Positions 1 through 8,645 are shown, counted from the first letter of the stretch. The stretch: 64,000 nucleotides of DNA from an uncultured Bartonella sp. (GCA_946478235.1 CAMLBF010000003.1:186001-250000), one strand, 5' to 3'. Translations and numbers: made by a program. The notes: a model not told the origin generated them from the letters alone.

Positions 1-846
1 ATCAGGATTGTAAATTGTTTCATTGGTCTGACGGCGATCTGTATCCAATTCAACCTGAACACTTGTTTGGAAATGATCCATACCGAGGTAAGGCGCCAAC
101 TGCTTGCGTATATTTTCATCAATACGTGCGGCAACCTGGCGCTCGAGTGTTGCCATCATAACTGGAGCACCATTGGCAGCATCAGCACCTGACGCCAAGA
201 GCTTGCCTGTCGTATCCAATACAGTTACTGAACTTGCTTCAAGTGATGGAATGGCTGCTGCTACCAATTGACGGATTGATTGGGCGGATTCTGTCGCGAA
301 ATTGCTATCAGTACGAATGACAACCGATGCGCTGGGCTTCTGGTTTGCGCGGCGGAATGAGCCTTTATCTGGCAACACAATATGCACGCGTGCCGCTTTG
401 ACCCCCTGCACTGCTTGTATCGTACGGGCAATTTCCCCTTCCAATGCACGTTGGCGGGTAATTTCTTGCATAAAGGACGTCAAACCAAGAGAGCCCATAT
501 TATCAAAAAGCTCATAGCCAGCATTATTGGATGTTGGCAAACCTTTTTCCGCAAGAAACATGCGCGCCTTTTCTGCTTGCCCTATAGGAACTTGCACCGA
601 GGTTCCGTCAGAGGAAACATCAAATGCGATACCCGCTTCGCCCAATGCCATTCCCATACGATTAACGTCATCGCGGCTAAGACCAACATAAAGCGTCTCA
701 TAAGTTGGACGTGTAAGATAAAAGCTTGAAAACAGAATAGTGCCAAATAGCGCAACACCAACCAATGCAAGCGCTATTAAACGTTTTGCCCCTAATTTAC
801 CCAATGCCGTTCCGATTGAAGAAAGCAGAGCCTGTAATCTATTCAT
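1..846 (-). CDS. fliF: Flagellar MS-ring protein FliF (N-terminal 282 codons, cut by window edge)
   Basis: FliF forms the membrane-embedded MS ring on which the rod, C ring and export gate assemble. I translated the minus strand by hand from the ATG at 844-846; the frame is open to base 1, so the gene continues beyond the window. The N-terminus reads MNRLQALLSSIG, followed by a hydrophobic segment at about residues 20-43 and a YscJ/FliF ring-building domain with the typical stretch TYETLYVGLSRDDVNRMG. It lies apart from the rest of the cluster, separated from flagellin by a plus-strand lipoprotein gene. In Sinorhizobium, as I recall, fliF is followed by visN/visR and flhB. Identification is confident; the C-terminal FliG-binding tail is not visible here. 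Confidence 0.93.
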   Translation of the reverse strand, partial: MNRLQALLSSIGTALGKLGAKRLIALALVGVALFGTILFSSFYLTRPTYETLYVGLSRDDVNRMGMALGEAGIAFDVSSDGTSVQVPIGQAEKARMFLAEKGLPTSNNAGYELFDNMGSLGLTSFMQEITRQRALEGEIARTIQAVQGVKAARVHIVLPDKGSFRRANQKPSASVVIRTDSNFATESAQSIRQLVAAAIPSLEASSVTVLDTTGKLLASGADAANGAPVMMATLERQVAARIDENIRKQLAPYLGMDHFQTSVQVELDTDRRQTNETIYNPD

Positions 847-1173
847 GTAACAATACCCTTATCAGGGTGGTGAAACCCTTTATCAGACGTACAAATATGC
901 CTGTCCCTCAACGGGCATACCTCTAACATTGTTACACACAATAAAATGCGAAGCTTGCGCGAAGGTGATCATCTACCCAAGCGTTATAAATGCGGTTTAT
1001 CGGCGGATTTTTAGCCAATCCAATTTGGCTTTTGGGACTTGCGAATTATATTAAACAGTAATTTCCGTTTGTGATTATAGTTTCTGACATTAAGGGGGGA
1101 AAGTTTCACAGTTTAAAAGCCATCACTTCAATAGCTACGCAAAAATCTTCATTAAAAAATAAGGGGTCTATTC
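847..1173. other. Intergenic region with fliF leader
   Basis: This 327-base divergent spacer separates fliF (minus) from a lipoprotein gene (plus). Reading the minus strand, the fliF leader holds a direct repeat of the type CTGATAA(A)GGGT close to the start codon. It also holds a palindrome TAACA-T-TGTTA at 924-934 inside a longer match (CTCTAAC..TGTTACA) to the flagellin start region. I see no ORF, tRNA or clear -35/-10 pair. Confidence 0.5.
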
Positions 1174-1539
1174 ATGTATCGTTTTCTCTTTACATCTATT
1201 TTATGTGTACCACTGCTTGCTTGTGGGGGGCAAAAGAAAAGCTGCGATTCAAAAAATGTACTTGATGCACTTCATGAAAAATTGGTTATGGGTATGAATT
1301 TCAATATTGGGGTCGATCATTATTATGATGGAGAAAAAGCAAAAATAACGCTGGAAAATCCGCGCAGAATTGGCCCCAGTGGTGACTATATGCGTTGTAC
1401 AATTACAATGAAACTAACGCATTATGTTGACCCCAAAACAGGTGTCCGTTACCCTCACCCAGCCGAAAAAAGCGTTCCAATGCCTTATAGCTACAAAAAT
1501 ATCGACGCCATGATTACAGAGGTAAAAGTTGCGCAATAA
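1174..1539 (+). CDS. Small putative lipoprotein of unknown function
   Basis: A 121-residue protein with a short hydrophobic leader ending in a lipobox L14-L15-A16-C17, so it is probably secreted and lipidated at Cys17. Two further cysteines (Cys24 and one in DYMRCTI) could form a disulfide. I recognise no domain. The ATG at 1174 is preceded by AAGGGG at good spacing, and the upstream 64-codon ORF in another frame is a shadow. It stands alone on the plus strand between fliF and flagellin, which suggests an insertion into the flagellar cluster or a cell-envelope gene unrelated to motility. No function is claimed. Confidence 0.75.
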   Translation: MYRFLFTSILCVPLLACGGQKKSCDSKNVLDALHEKLVMGMNFNIGVDHYYDGEKAKITLENPRRIGPSGDYMRCTITMKLTHYVDPKTGVRYPHPAEKSVPMPYSYKNIDAMITEVKVAQ

Positions 1540-1635
1540 AAAGGCTCAATTTTTTATGCTTTGTTTATTCTAAAATATCTTATTCTTTTCTGAATATATA
1601 AGATTTTCAATCAATTATCAAAGTAAACTATAATA

Positions 1636-1664
1636 TAAGAAAAGGCCGCGCAAAACACGGCCTC
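1636..1664 (-). terminator. Rho-independent terminator after flagellin
   Basis: On the minus strand the stem AGGCCG/CGGCCT (arms 1658-1663 and 1643-1648, 9-base loop) is followed by TTTTCTT. It lies about 26 bases past the flagellin stop, as expected for an abundant monocistronic mRNA. Confidence 0.8.
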
Positions 1665-1689
1665 ATCATTTTCTTTATAATCAAGAATA

Positions 1690-2772
1690 TTATTGACGGA
1701 ACAATGACAAGATGTTCTGGCTATTCTGATTAGCAATAGACAAAGCCTGAATACCGAGCTGCTGTTGAACTTGCAAAGAAGCAAGACGTGCAGATTCTGC
1801 ATTCATATCAGCGTCAACCAATGAACCAACACCTTTGTCGACAGCGTCCATCAACTTGCTAACATAGTCGATCTGTCCAGTAACCTGAGCTTTAGCAGCA
1901 CCCAAAGTAGCACCAGCTGTAACAACGTTTGTTGTGGCTGTCGTTACTTTGCCTTGAACGTTTTTCAAGATTTCTTCCATGGTAGAAGAAGAAACATCTG
2001 TGAAGTCGGTATTAACAAAATCACTAACAGTCATTTTTTCTGCTGCGTCTGAAATTGCTTTTTTGGCGTCTTCAACATCTTGTTTGGCTTGAGCGATACC
2101 AGCATCACCTTCAGGCAATGCAGCAAGTGCTTTTTCTTTGTCAGTAAGTGTCTGGCTCAATTGCTTGAAGTCAGGTGCTGGACTGCCCTCAGTACCACTA
2201 CCAAAAACATCCTTCAAAACGCCCTTTGTAAGGTCAAAAGAACCGTCGGCTTTTTTGCTAGCAAAGTTAAGGTCTGCACCACCAACGTCGATCATATCTA
2301 CATATACGTTAGAACCTTCACGACGATAGGAACCAGCGATACGAACAGATTGTCCATCATTGCCCAAAATGTTCTTTTCAGCCAATGAAGCTGAATAAAC
2401 AGCTGATTGGATATCGTTCATATTGCCTTTGATGTCAGCCTGAATTTTCTTGATATCACCAGCACCTTTTTCATAGGCTGTTGTCAAAGATTTTTGAATG
2501 TTATCAAGATATGTCTTGGATTTATCGATTGTTGCATCAGCAACATCGATCTGACTTTTACCCAAGGCCATCGCATCAGAAACTGAACTCAATGCATTGC
2601 GGTCCGAACGCATCATAGAAGAAATTGACCAATAAGCTGTGTTATCGGATGCTTCATTGATACGCAAACCAGTGGAAACACGGCGTTGCGTTTGATCCAT
2701 GTTGTCACCGATAGAACGCAATGTTTGCAAGGCATTCATAGCTGATTGATTAGTAAGTAGGCTTGTACCCAT
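1690..2772 (-). CDS. fliC: Flagellin (filament protein)
   Basis: A 360-residue flagellin that polymerises into the filament after export. The conserved N-terminal D0/D1 region (MGTSLLTNQSAMNALQTL, then STGLRINEASDNTAYWSIS) and the C-terminal D0 helix (ALSIANQNSQNILSLFRQ) are intact. The middle (about residues 165-270) is variable and rich in D, A and K. The sequence is of the alphaproteobacterial type (NTAYWSI in place of the enterobacterial DAAGQAI). The ATG at 2770-2772 has an AAAGGGA Shine-Dalgarno at 8 bases, which can be paired off by an upstream complement. Own promoter and terminator indicate a monocistronic unit. Rhizobia often carry several flagellins; only one is seen here. Confidence 0.95.
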   Translation of the reverse strand: MGTSLLTNQSAMNALQTLRSIGDNMDQTQRRVSTGLRINEASDNTAYWSISSMMRSDRNALSSVSDAMALGKSQIDVADATIDKSKTYLDNIQKSLTTAYEKGAGDIKKIQADIKGNMNDIQSAVYSASLAEKNILGNDGQSVRIAGSYRREGSNVYVDMIDVGGADLNFASKKADGSFDLTKGVLKDVFGSGTEGSPAPDFKQLSQTLTDKEKALAALPEGDAGIAQAKQDVEDAKKAISDAAEKMTVSDFVNTDFTDVSSSTMEEILKNVQGKVTTATTNVVTAGATLGAAKAQVTGQIDYVSKLMDAVDKGVGSLVDADMNAESARLASLQVQQQLGIQALSIANQNSQNILSLFRQ

Positions 2773-2778
2773 AATATT

Positions 2779-2808
2779 TGTCCCTTTATGAGAAAGTTAA
2801 TAGGGACA
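2779..2808 (-). promoter_or_regulatory. Hairpin covering the flagellin ribosome binding site
   Basis: In the flagellin mRNA a perfect 7-base arm UGUCCCU (from 2808-2802) is complementary to AGGGACA (from 2785-2779), which contains the Shine-Dalgarno sequence. The loop is 16 bases. A second small stem GCTGG/CCAGC (2810-2824) lies directly upstream. The arrangement suggests translational control of flagellin. FlbT is the known leader-binding regulator in alphaproteobacteria; its involvement here is inference. Confidence 0.55.
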
Positions 2809-2900
2809 TGCTGGCTAAACCAGCTGGCAACAGCGCGACATCATGTCTATTAGATTTATATGATAGCTATATGTAACTATCTCTAACCTGTTACAACACT

Positions 2901-2929
2901 TATATAGGATCTATTTTTCATTTTGTAAA
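2901..2929 (-). promoter_or_regulatory. Flagellin promoter (sigma-70-like)
   Basis: Reading the minus strand, TTTACA (2929-2924) and TATATA (2906-2901) are separated by 17 bases. That places the start near 2893 and gives a leader of about 120 bases. The match to a housekeeping-type promoter is good; no start has been measured. Confidence 0.6.
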
Positions 2930-2979
2930 GACTTTGTCATTATTTTTTTTATTATTTTATACTAAAGCAATATTTATTT

Positions 2980-3738
2980 TCAGGTAAATGACCTAATCAG
3001 ACTGCCTACCAGCAGGTTCCAACCGTCGATCAAAACAAAAAATAATATTTTGAATGGCAATGATATGACTGTTGGAGGCAACATCATCATACCCATAGAC
3101 ATAGTCAGTGTCGCCACGACAAGATCAATAACCAGAAATGGCAAAACAATTAAAAATCCTATTTCAAAACCACGGCGCAGTTCCGAAATCATGAAAGCCG
3201 GAACGAGAACACGAAAATCCACCTGTTCGCCATTGCCCACTTTAAAAGATGGGTCTGCAAGATCAACGAACAGGTCGAGGTCTTTTTCTCGCACTTGGCC
3301 AAGCATAAATTCCCTAAACGGTTGGCCAATTTTATCCGCCGCCTGCTGCTCGGTGATCTCATTATTGATTAATGGTTGCACACCATCCGTCCAAGCCTGA
3401 TTGAAGGTTGGTGCCATAACATAAAAAGTCATGAATAGTGCCAATGATATCATCACAAGATTGGATGGCGCTGTTTGCAGTCCCAAACCTGATCTCAACA
3501 ATGAAAAAGCAATAGCAAAGCGGGTAAAGCTGGTTACCATAATCAACAAACCGGGTGCGACAGACAATACTGTCAACAACCCGAGAAGTTGGACAATTCG
3601 CCCACTCATGGTAGCACCACCTTGAGGAATGAGGTTTGCCAGATTTTCAGCAGCCGAAGGCGCGCCTGCCTGTTGTGACCAAGCAACACCTATTCCACAT
3701 AGAAAAATAGCAAATGTCAGGAATAAAAAGCGCTTCAT
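2980..3738 (-). CDS. fliP: Flagellar export gate protein FliP
   Basis: FliP (252 residues) is a core membrane subunit of the flagellar type III export gate, working with FliQ, FliR, FlhA and FlhB. It has an N-terminal signal peptide (about residues 1-21, ending near VAWSQQAG). Membrane segments include GLLTVLSVAPGLLIMVTSF and the C-terminal MGMMMLPPTVISLPFKIL, both characteristic of FliP. Its start overlaps the fliL stop by four bases (ATGA), so it is the last gene of the long minus-strand operon. FliR and FlhA are encoded 18 kb away in this window; FliQ is not seen. Confidence 0.95.
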   Translation of the reverse strand: MKRFLFLTFAIFLCGIGVAWSQQAGAPSAAENLANLIPQGGATMSGRIVQLLGLLTVLSVAPGLLIMVTSFTRFAIAFSLLRSGLGLQTAPSNLVMISLALFMTFYVMAPTFNQAWTDGVQPLINNEITEQQAADKIGQPFREFMLGQVREKDLDLFVDLADPSFKVGNGEQVDFRVLVPAFMISELRRGFEIGFLIVLPFLVIDLVVATLTMSMGMMMLPPTVISLPFKILFFVLIDGWNLLVGSLIRSFT

Positions 3739-4232
3739 TGCTCAACCACCAGACTTGAGATGAGAACACTTGTTACTTTGCCATCTGAGCGCGTGCGGGC
3801 TCGTTCCAACAGATCTTCACGCAAATTCATTAAACCGGATGCACCCTTTATTTGCGCAATTGTGCTATCTCTGAGAAACGCCAAAAAATCATTTGAAATT
3901 TCACTTGCTAACGCTGGTGAAATGATTTCACCAGGCTGTGCAACGAGGGCAGATTCCATTCTGACCCAAGCATTTGTTGGTGCTGCCATATTTGTCAAAA
4001 TTGGCGATAAAACCGTAACACTATTATTAGATGATATTGTGTCAGGCGTTTTTTCAATCTGATTTTTTTTCGTTTGCGTTGGTGGTGGAGCAAGCTGTTT
4101 GCCGATTTGCGACCCTAAAAACCACCCACCGCCAGCGGCAACCAACGTTAAAACAGCGCCAGCGATAAGAAGCGTTTTCAGATCGCCGTCTTTTTTACCC
4201 TTTATGCCATTTTTGTCAGGCAACTGTGCCAT
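3735..4232 (-). CDS. fliL: Flagellar basal-body protein FliL
   Basis: FliL (165 residues) is a single-pass inner-membrane protein that surrounds the stator and supports torque. Visible are a short basic cytoplasmic tail, one membrane helix at about residues 21-43 (LLIAGAVLTLVAAGGGWFLG) and a periplasmic FliL domain ending in SDGKVTSVLISSLVVEQ. The stop overlaps fliP by four bases. Unusually for this packed operon, 146 bases separate it from flgH upstream, and that gap carries two inverted repeats. Confidence 0.9.
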   Translation of the reverse strand: MAQLPDKNGIKGKKDGDLKTLLIAGAVLTLVAAGGGWFLGSQIGKQLAPPPTQTKKNQIEKTPDTISSNNSVTVLSPILTNMAAPTNAWVRMESALVAQPGEIISPALASEISNDFLAFLRDSTIAQIKGASGLMNLREDLLERARTRSDGKVTSVLISSLVVEQ

Positions 4233-4283
4233 AAAAACCTCTTGCCCCCATCAGGCGCACGATTGGTACCAAATCTGTTTTTC

Positions 4284-4367
4284 TTCATCATTTAGATGAA
4301 TAATCGGGCTTTACCCTTTTCATAGTTTTGTAATTGCTGCAGTTCACGCACGTTAAAAACAGCAATT
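4284..4367. repeat. Two inverted repeats in the flgH-fliL gap
   Basis: TTCATC/GATGAA (4284-4300, 5-base loop) and AATTGCTG/CAGCAATT (arms 4332-4339 and 4360-4367) are perfect inverted repeats between flgH and fliL. Neither is followed by a T run. They might mark an mRNA processing or attenuation site inside the operon. Confidence 0.35.
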
Positions 4368-4378
4368 TCATCAATGCA

Positions 4379-5116
4379 TCAAAATGGTGCAATTTGATTC
4401 AGTATCTGTTGACCATATGGTGGCTGCTGGATCTCACTCATGCGACCGCGTCCACCATATGAAATTCTGGCTTCGGCTATTTTGTTATAATCGATCGTAT
4501 TATTGCCGCTGATATCACGTGGACGGACAACACCAGCAACGTTTAAAACGCGCAATTCATAATTCACGCGCACTTCCTGAGAGCCGTTGATGACCAAATT
4601 GCCGTTCGGTAAAACATCTGTCACCACCGCGGCAACAGACAATCTTATATCTTCCTTACGTTCGACTTTGGCATCTCCCTTGGAATGAGCTGTTGAATCG
4701 CCATTAACACTACCGCTATTCTTACCAATTAATGGATAAGTGGCTCCAACAGTGTATTTACCATTTGCATCGCGCTTCAAATCACTCTTATTGTTTAAAT
4801 TGGCACGGTCATTAATGGAAATCTGCACAGTCAGCACGTCACCCGGTTTCATTGCACGCGGGTCACGATAAAAGCTATTGGAAGATGACCGATAAAGCGA
4901 ATATTTGCTTTCTCTAGGTTTTGTTGGATAAATATCGGGGTTCATTGATGGTGCATATCCCAAATCCGCACGCACTGGCGAAAAATCAGGAACCGAATTA
5001 AAATCCTTGGTATTGTATGAGCAACTGGAAAGAATAGCCGCTGACACGCACAAACCTAATAGTGCGGTGGTACGATATGGGCTGACCAAAGTTGTTTTCA
5101 TCTGCTTTACTCTCAT
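4379..5116 (-). CDS. flgH: Flagellar L-ring lipoprotein FlgH
   Basis: FlgH (245 residues) builds the outer-membrane L ring around the rod. A lipobox ending in LSSC places the lipidated cysteine at residue 32, consistent with an outer-membrane lipoprotein. The core has the family pattern SNSFYRDPRAMKPGDVLTVQI and the C-terminal GRGRMSEIQQPPYGQQI. The start at 5116 overlaps the motE stop by one base (TAATG). An in-frame ATG five codons later is a less likely alternative, since it would break the coupling. It works with FlgI and FlgA, encoded upstream. Confidence 0.95.
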   Translation of the reverse strand: MRVKQMKTTLVSPYRTTALLGLCVSAAILSSCSYNTKDFNSVPDFSPVRADLGYAPSMNPDIYPTKPRESKYSLYRSSSNSFYRDPRAMKPGDVLTVQISINDRANLNNKSDLKRDANGKYTVGATYPLIGKNSGSVNGDSTAHSKGDAKVERKEDIRLSVAAVVTDVLPNGNLVINGSQEVRVNYELRVLNVAGVVRPRDISGNNTIDYNKIAEARISYGGRGRMSEIQQPPYGQQILNQIAPF

Positions 5117-5748
5117 TATTGGCCTACCTTTGCAGCATTGGGTGCAGGTTTATTTTCCGGCGCCACTTTTTGCGCACTCACTAAAACCTTCGTCAAATTT
5201 GCCGACTTTTCTGGCGGCAATTCATTCATAATCGCGCTGGAAACACGTGGACTAAGCTTCAATATTATAGATGCGGCAGCAAAGTCATCGACCAATGCCA
5301 ATTGTGCAGCAGCTGCATCTGGACGCATTTTGGAAATGATATTGACCAGCGAATCCTGAGCCTTTGCTAAAAATTCGTTCCGCTTGTTCAACCAATTTTC
5401 ATAATCTTGCCGCTTTTCCTCTAGCACCTTTATGCGCTCATCAATCTGTGCGCGTAACTGTTGTAATTGCTGGCTTTGCAATTCAAATCGTGCATCAGCG
5501 GCCTGACTGTCTATATTGCCACAAAATCTTGAAATTTCGTCTTGCGACGCATTGCTTGATGGCAATCCATTATTGCTACTGGATGGTGATGGTGCCTGAT
5601 TATTCGATGGTGTATTTTGCCCCGACTGTGTCTGTGCGGGCAAGGTATTGTTCGGCGTTGTTGGAGTTTGCGCCTGCATATCCAATATGCCTGCAACGAA
5701 ACTGGTTGCCACGATGCCAACAAAAAACTTACGACGACCGATCATCAT
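5116..5748 (-). CDS. motE: MotE-family periplasmic chaperone
   Basis: A 210-residue secreted protein. In Sinorhizobium, MotE is a periplasmic chaperone needed for the stator-associated protein MotC, and its gene sits between flgI and flgH exactly as here. Visible are a signal peptide (about residues 1-26), a low-complexity linker rich in N, S, P and Q (about 27-70), a coiled-coil (about 85-130, QSQQLQQLRAQIDERIKVLE) and a C-terminal MgtE-like helical part (ISKMRPDAAAAQLALVDD). The start shares an ATGA overlap with flgI. MotC is not encoded in this window. Confidence 0.82.
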   Translation of the reverse strand: MMIGRRKFFVGIVATSFVAGILDMQAQTPTTPNNTLPAQTQSGQNTPSNNQAPSPSSSNNGLPSSNASQDEISRFCGNIDSQAADARFELQSQQLQQLRAQIDERIKVLEEKRQDYENWLNKRNEFLAKAQDSLVNIISKMRPDAAAAQLALVDDFAAASIILKLSPRVSSAIMNELPPEKSANLTKVLVSAQKVAPENKPAPNAAKVGQ

Positions 5749-6971
5749 TGGACGACAAGCTCCGCATGAAGAGCGCCTGAAGTTTTAATTGCTTGAAGAA
5801 TTGCGATAATACCAGTTGGTTTAACACCAATCTGATTTAAACCTTTGACAAGGTTATCAAGATCAGTACCACCGAGAATACCAATATTTGATGTTTGTTC
5901 ATGCGCGTCAACTGATGTCTGTGGCAACACAGCCGTATCACCAGTTTCACTAAAGGGTTCGGGCTGCGATGCATAAGGTGTTTCTGTAACACGGACTGTC
6001 AAACTGCCATGTGAAATAGCAACTCGTGACACACGAACCTTCTCACCAATGACAACTGTACCCGTCCGCTCGTCAACAACAACACGTGCGACTTCATCCG
6101 TGGGTATCGGCAAACCTTCAATTTCCGCGATAAAGCGTGCAGCTGAAATGTTTTGTGGTTTTTTTAGAACAACGGTTTTCGCATCACGCTCTTTGGCAAC
6201 TACTAAATGATAACGCTGATTAGCAAAAATATTTATGAGATCGGCAACGCGAATAGCCGTCGAAAAATCAGGATTATGTAATTCCAATACAATTTCTGCA
6301 TCCTTATTGAAATTACCTTCTACTTTTCGTTCAACCAACGCACCATTGGGAATACGCCCTGAAGTGGGCACGCCTTGTGTAACGGATTCGGCTTGTCCTT
6401 GTGCAGCAAATCCCGAAATAATAAGGTTACCTTGAGCAACAGCATAAGTTTCGCCATCTGCTCCAAGCAAAGGCGTCATGACCAATGTTCCTCCTTGTAA
6501 GGATTTTGCATCACCTAATGACGAAACGCTTACATCAATGCGTGAACCCGGTGTTGCAAAAGGTGGAATATCAGCGGTTACAATAACCGCTGCGATATTA
6601 TTGGCGCGTGAAGCACCTGCTGGGGGACTGATCCCAAGATTATCCAACATTGCGCGCAAGGATTGTTCCGTAAATGGTGAGTTTCTGAGTGAATCGCCCG
6701 TACCATTGAGACCGATTACCAAACCATAACCAACCAATTGGTTGTCACGCACACCTTGTATCTCGGCAATATCTTTTAATCTGGCAACCACCCCAGGACG
6801 GGCAAGATCGGAATACCGCAATTTTGCCGGATCACCGCCAGATCCAAGCCATGAAGCATCGCTTGCTGCTTCGGAATTGAAACGGCGAACATTCTTACCG
6901 CCCTCGTCGGCGAAAGCTGGCAATATACTAAGCAAAATACTTAGCATGAAGCATAGATAACGGCCTATCAT
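5745..6971 (-). CDS. flgI: Flagellar P-ring protein FlgI
   Basis: FlgI (408 residues) forms the periplasmic P ring in the peptidoglycan layer. A cleavable signal peptide (about residues 1-21, ending SILPAFA) is followed by an unusually long N-terminal region of some 35 residues. The conserved core then begins: RLKDIAEIQGVRDNQLVGYG and the GTGDSLRNSPFTEQSL motif. The C-terminus (GTDLDNLVKGLNQIGVKPTG) is typical. The gene overlaps flgA and motE by four bases on each side, indicating translational coupling. Confidence 0.95.
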   Translation of the reverse strand: MIGRYLCFMLSILLSILPAFADEGGKNVRRFNSEAASDASWLGSGGDPAKLRYSDLARPGVVARLKDIAEIQGVRDNQLVGYGLVIGLNGTGDSLRNSPFTEQSLRAMLDNLGISPPAGASRANNIAAVIVTADIPPFATPGSRIDVSVSSLGDAKSLQGGTLVMTPLLGADGETYAVAQGNLIISGFAAQGQAESVTQGVPTSGRIPNGALVERKVEGNFNKDAEIVLELHNPDFSTAIRVADLINIFANQRYHLVVAKERDAKTVVLKKPQNISAARFIAEIEGLPIPTDEVARVVVDERTGTVVIGEKVRVSRVAISHGSLTVRVTETPYASQPEPFSETGDTAVLPQTSVDAHEQTSNIGILGGTDLDNLVKGLNQIGVKPTGIIAILQAIKTSGALHAELVVQ

Positions 6972-7429
6972 TGTCCACCCACCCTGACGCTGCCATCGGA
7001 CAATACTGTGCCGGTAATAATTCTGCCTGAATCGATATTTCTGACCTTTATAAAATCCCCGGCACTTCCCGGTTGCAGAGAAACACCGGTGGCTGTAATC
7101 ACCAGATCACCAGCGCTAAATACCAGTCGTATGGATTGTCCACGGTCAATCAATACAGGCTCTCCCAAAGCCGATAATGAAATTGGTCGTCCCGCAGTTA
7201 ATGTGCGCTTAGCAACCTTATGCAGTGCCTGACTTATATCGGTTACATAAAGGGGAATGGCATCGGCCTTGATATAAAACATCCTTTCACTTAACCCGAC
7301 TTCGCTGATCGGTTGACCCGCATAAACTGTTCGCGTGGGAACAAGAAAGCCGACTCTATCTGCATAGGCTTGTGTCAATGAAAAGACAGACAATAAAAAA
7401 CCAGCAAATAGCAGTGAAAGTTTATTCAT
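6968..7429 (-). CDS. flgA: Flagellar P-ring assembly chaperone FlgA
   Basis: FlgA (153 residues) is the periplasmic chaperone for P-ring assembly. It carries a signal peptide (about residues 1-23) and a SAF/ChapFlgA domain. The C-terminal pattern PGSAGDFIKVRNIDSGRIITG is diagnostic of the family. Rhizobial FlgA proteins are short, as here, compared with the longer enteric form. It lies 7 bases after flgG and overlaps its client gene flgI by four bases. Confidence 0.92.
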   Translation of the reverse strand: MNKLSLLFAGFLLSVFSLTQAYADRVGFLVPTRTVYAGQPISEVGLSERMFYIKADAIPLYVTDISQALHKVAKRTLTAGRPISLSALGEPVLIDRGQSIRLVFSAGDLVITATGVSLQPGSAGDFIKVRNIDSGRIITGTVLSDGSVRVGGQ

Positions 7430-7436
7430 TTTTCGA

Positions 7437-8240
7437 TTACCTTAGATTTTTCGAAACAACAGCAGACATTTCATCGGCTGCCTGAATAACTTTTGAATTC
7501 ATTTCATAAGCACGTTGTGCCGCTATCAGTTCAGTAATTTCTTTAACCGGATCAACGTTTGATGCTTCGAGATAATTTTGCATAACAGTACCAAAATTCT
7601 CTTCTCCCGGATTACCGGCAATGGGCGCACCAGAAGCCTGCGTTTCACGAAACAGGTTGTCTCCAACCGGTTCCAAACCTGCTTCATTGGTAAAATTAAT
7701 AAGGTTCAAACGTCCTGCTTCAACAGGTGCGGCATCGGCATCTGGCTGGTAAGTAATGGTACCATCGGCACTTACTGAAATAATGCCATTTTTACCAATT
7801 TCATTGGGAACAGTAATAACTGGCTGAACGAGATTACCATCAAGCGTCACAAGCTGGCCATTTTCATTGAGATTGAATGCGCCGGCACGGGTATAGAATG
7901 TATTGCCATTCGGATCTTGAATTTCAAACCAGCCACGCCCTTTGATTGCGATGTCTAGAGAATTGTTTGTCTGGATGAATGAGCCTTGCATATTAAGCTT
8001 GCGAACAGCCGCAGTGCGCACACCCAATCCAACGATTGCCCCTTCAGGGATCGTTGCTTCATTCATCATGTTGGGAACACCAACCGCCCGATCAGTTGTG
8101 TACATCAGATCAGAAAATTCAGCACGAGACCGCTTATAACCTGTTGTATTAATATTAGCGATGTTGTTGGCAATAACATCAAGATTGGTCTGCTGCGCAT
8201 TCATACCTGTTGCAGCAATTGATAAAGATCTCATAACCAT
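7437..8240 (-). CDS. flgG: Flagellar distal rod protein FlgG
   Basis: FlgG (267 residues) forms the distal rod that crosses the periplasm. The N-terminal rod motif ([19 protein letters not shown]) and the C-terminal helix ([19 protein letters not shown]) are complete. The start at 8240 has AAGGAA six bases upstream. A second ATG two codons in gives the shorter family N-terminus [10 protein letters not shown] but is too far from the Shine-Dalgarno. It is followed directly by flgA and preceded by fliE with a 52-base spacer. Confidence 0.95.
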   Translation of the reverse strand: MVMRSLSIAATGMNAQQTNLDVIANNIANINTTGYKRSRAEFSDLMYTTDRAVGVPNMMNEATIPEGAIVGLGVRTAAVRKLNMQGSFIQTNNSLDIAIKGRGWFEIQDPNGNTFYTRAGAFNLNENGQLVTLDGNLVQPVITVPNEIGKNGIISVSADGTITYQPDADAAPVEAGRLNLINFTNEAGLEPVGDNLFRETQASGAPIAGNPGEENFGTVMQNYLEASNVDPVKEITELIAAQRAYEMNSKVIQAADEMSAVVSKNLR

Positions 8241-8292
8241 GGGTCTGTTCCTTAATTTTTAGGACTTGGCATCAAAAACAACGCGCAAGCTG

Positions 8293-8643
8293 CTAGATCT
8301 GCATTCGGCTTACTTCTAGATAAGCCTGAACAATCTTGTCGCGTATCGCGATTGCCGTATTCAATGAACGTTCGGCATCCATAACTGAATTGACGACTTC
8401 ACGAACGGATACATCGTCACCTGCCATTTTTTGCATCGACAATGTTTCCGCTTTTCCAAGATTGTCACTGACTGATCCAGTTATTTCAGCTAAAACCTGA
8501 TCAAAGCTTGGTGTCTTAACATCGCCATTTTGACCTAGAGTTTGCGTATTCTGTGTAACATTCTGACTTGAATTCGCACCCTGCGTCTGACCCAGCCGTT
8601 CCAGTGCCATACGTGTTGTTGCGGAGGTAAGCGATTGAATCAT
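8293..8643 (-). CDS. fliE: Flagellar hook-basal body protein FliE
   Basis: FliE (116 residues) joins the MS ring and export gate to the proximal rod. The N-terminus is variable and rich in Q, N and T. The conserved C-terminal half reads [38 protein letters not shown] (about 79-116; two adjoining motifs). Its start codon comes two bases after the stop of the 62-codon ORF upstream, implying coupled translation in the operon flgB-flgC-ORF-fliE-flgG. Confidence 0.93.
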   Translation of the reverse strand: MIQSLTSATTRMALERLGQTQGANSSQNVTQNTQTLGQNGDVKTPSFDQVLAEITGSVSDNLGKAETLSMQKMAGDDVSVREVVNSVMDAERSLNTAIAIRDKIVQAYLEVSRMQI

Positions 8644-8645
8644 CC

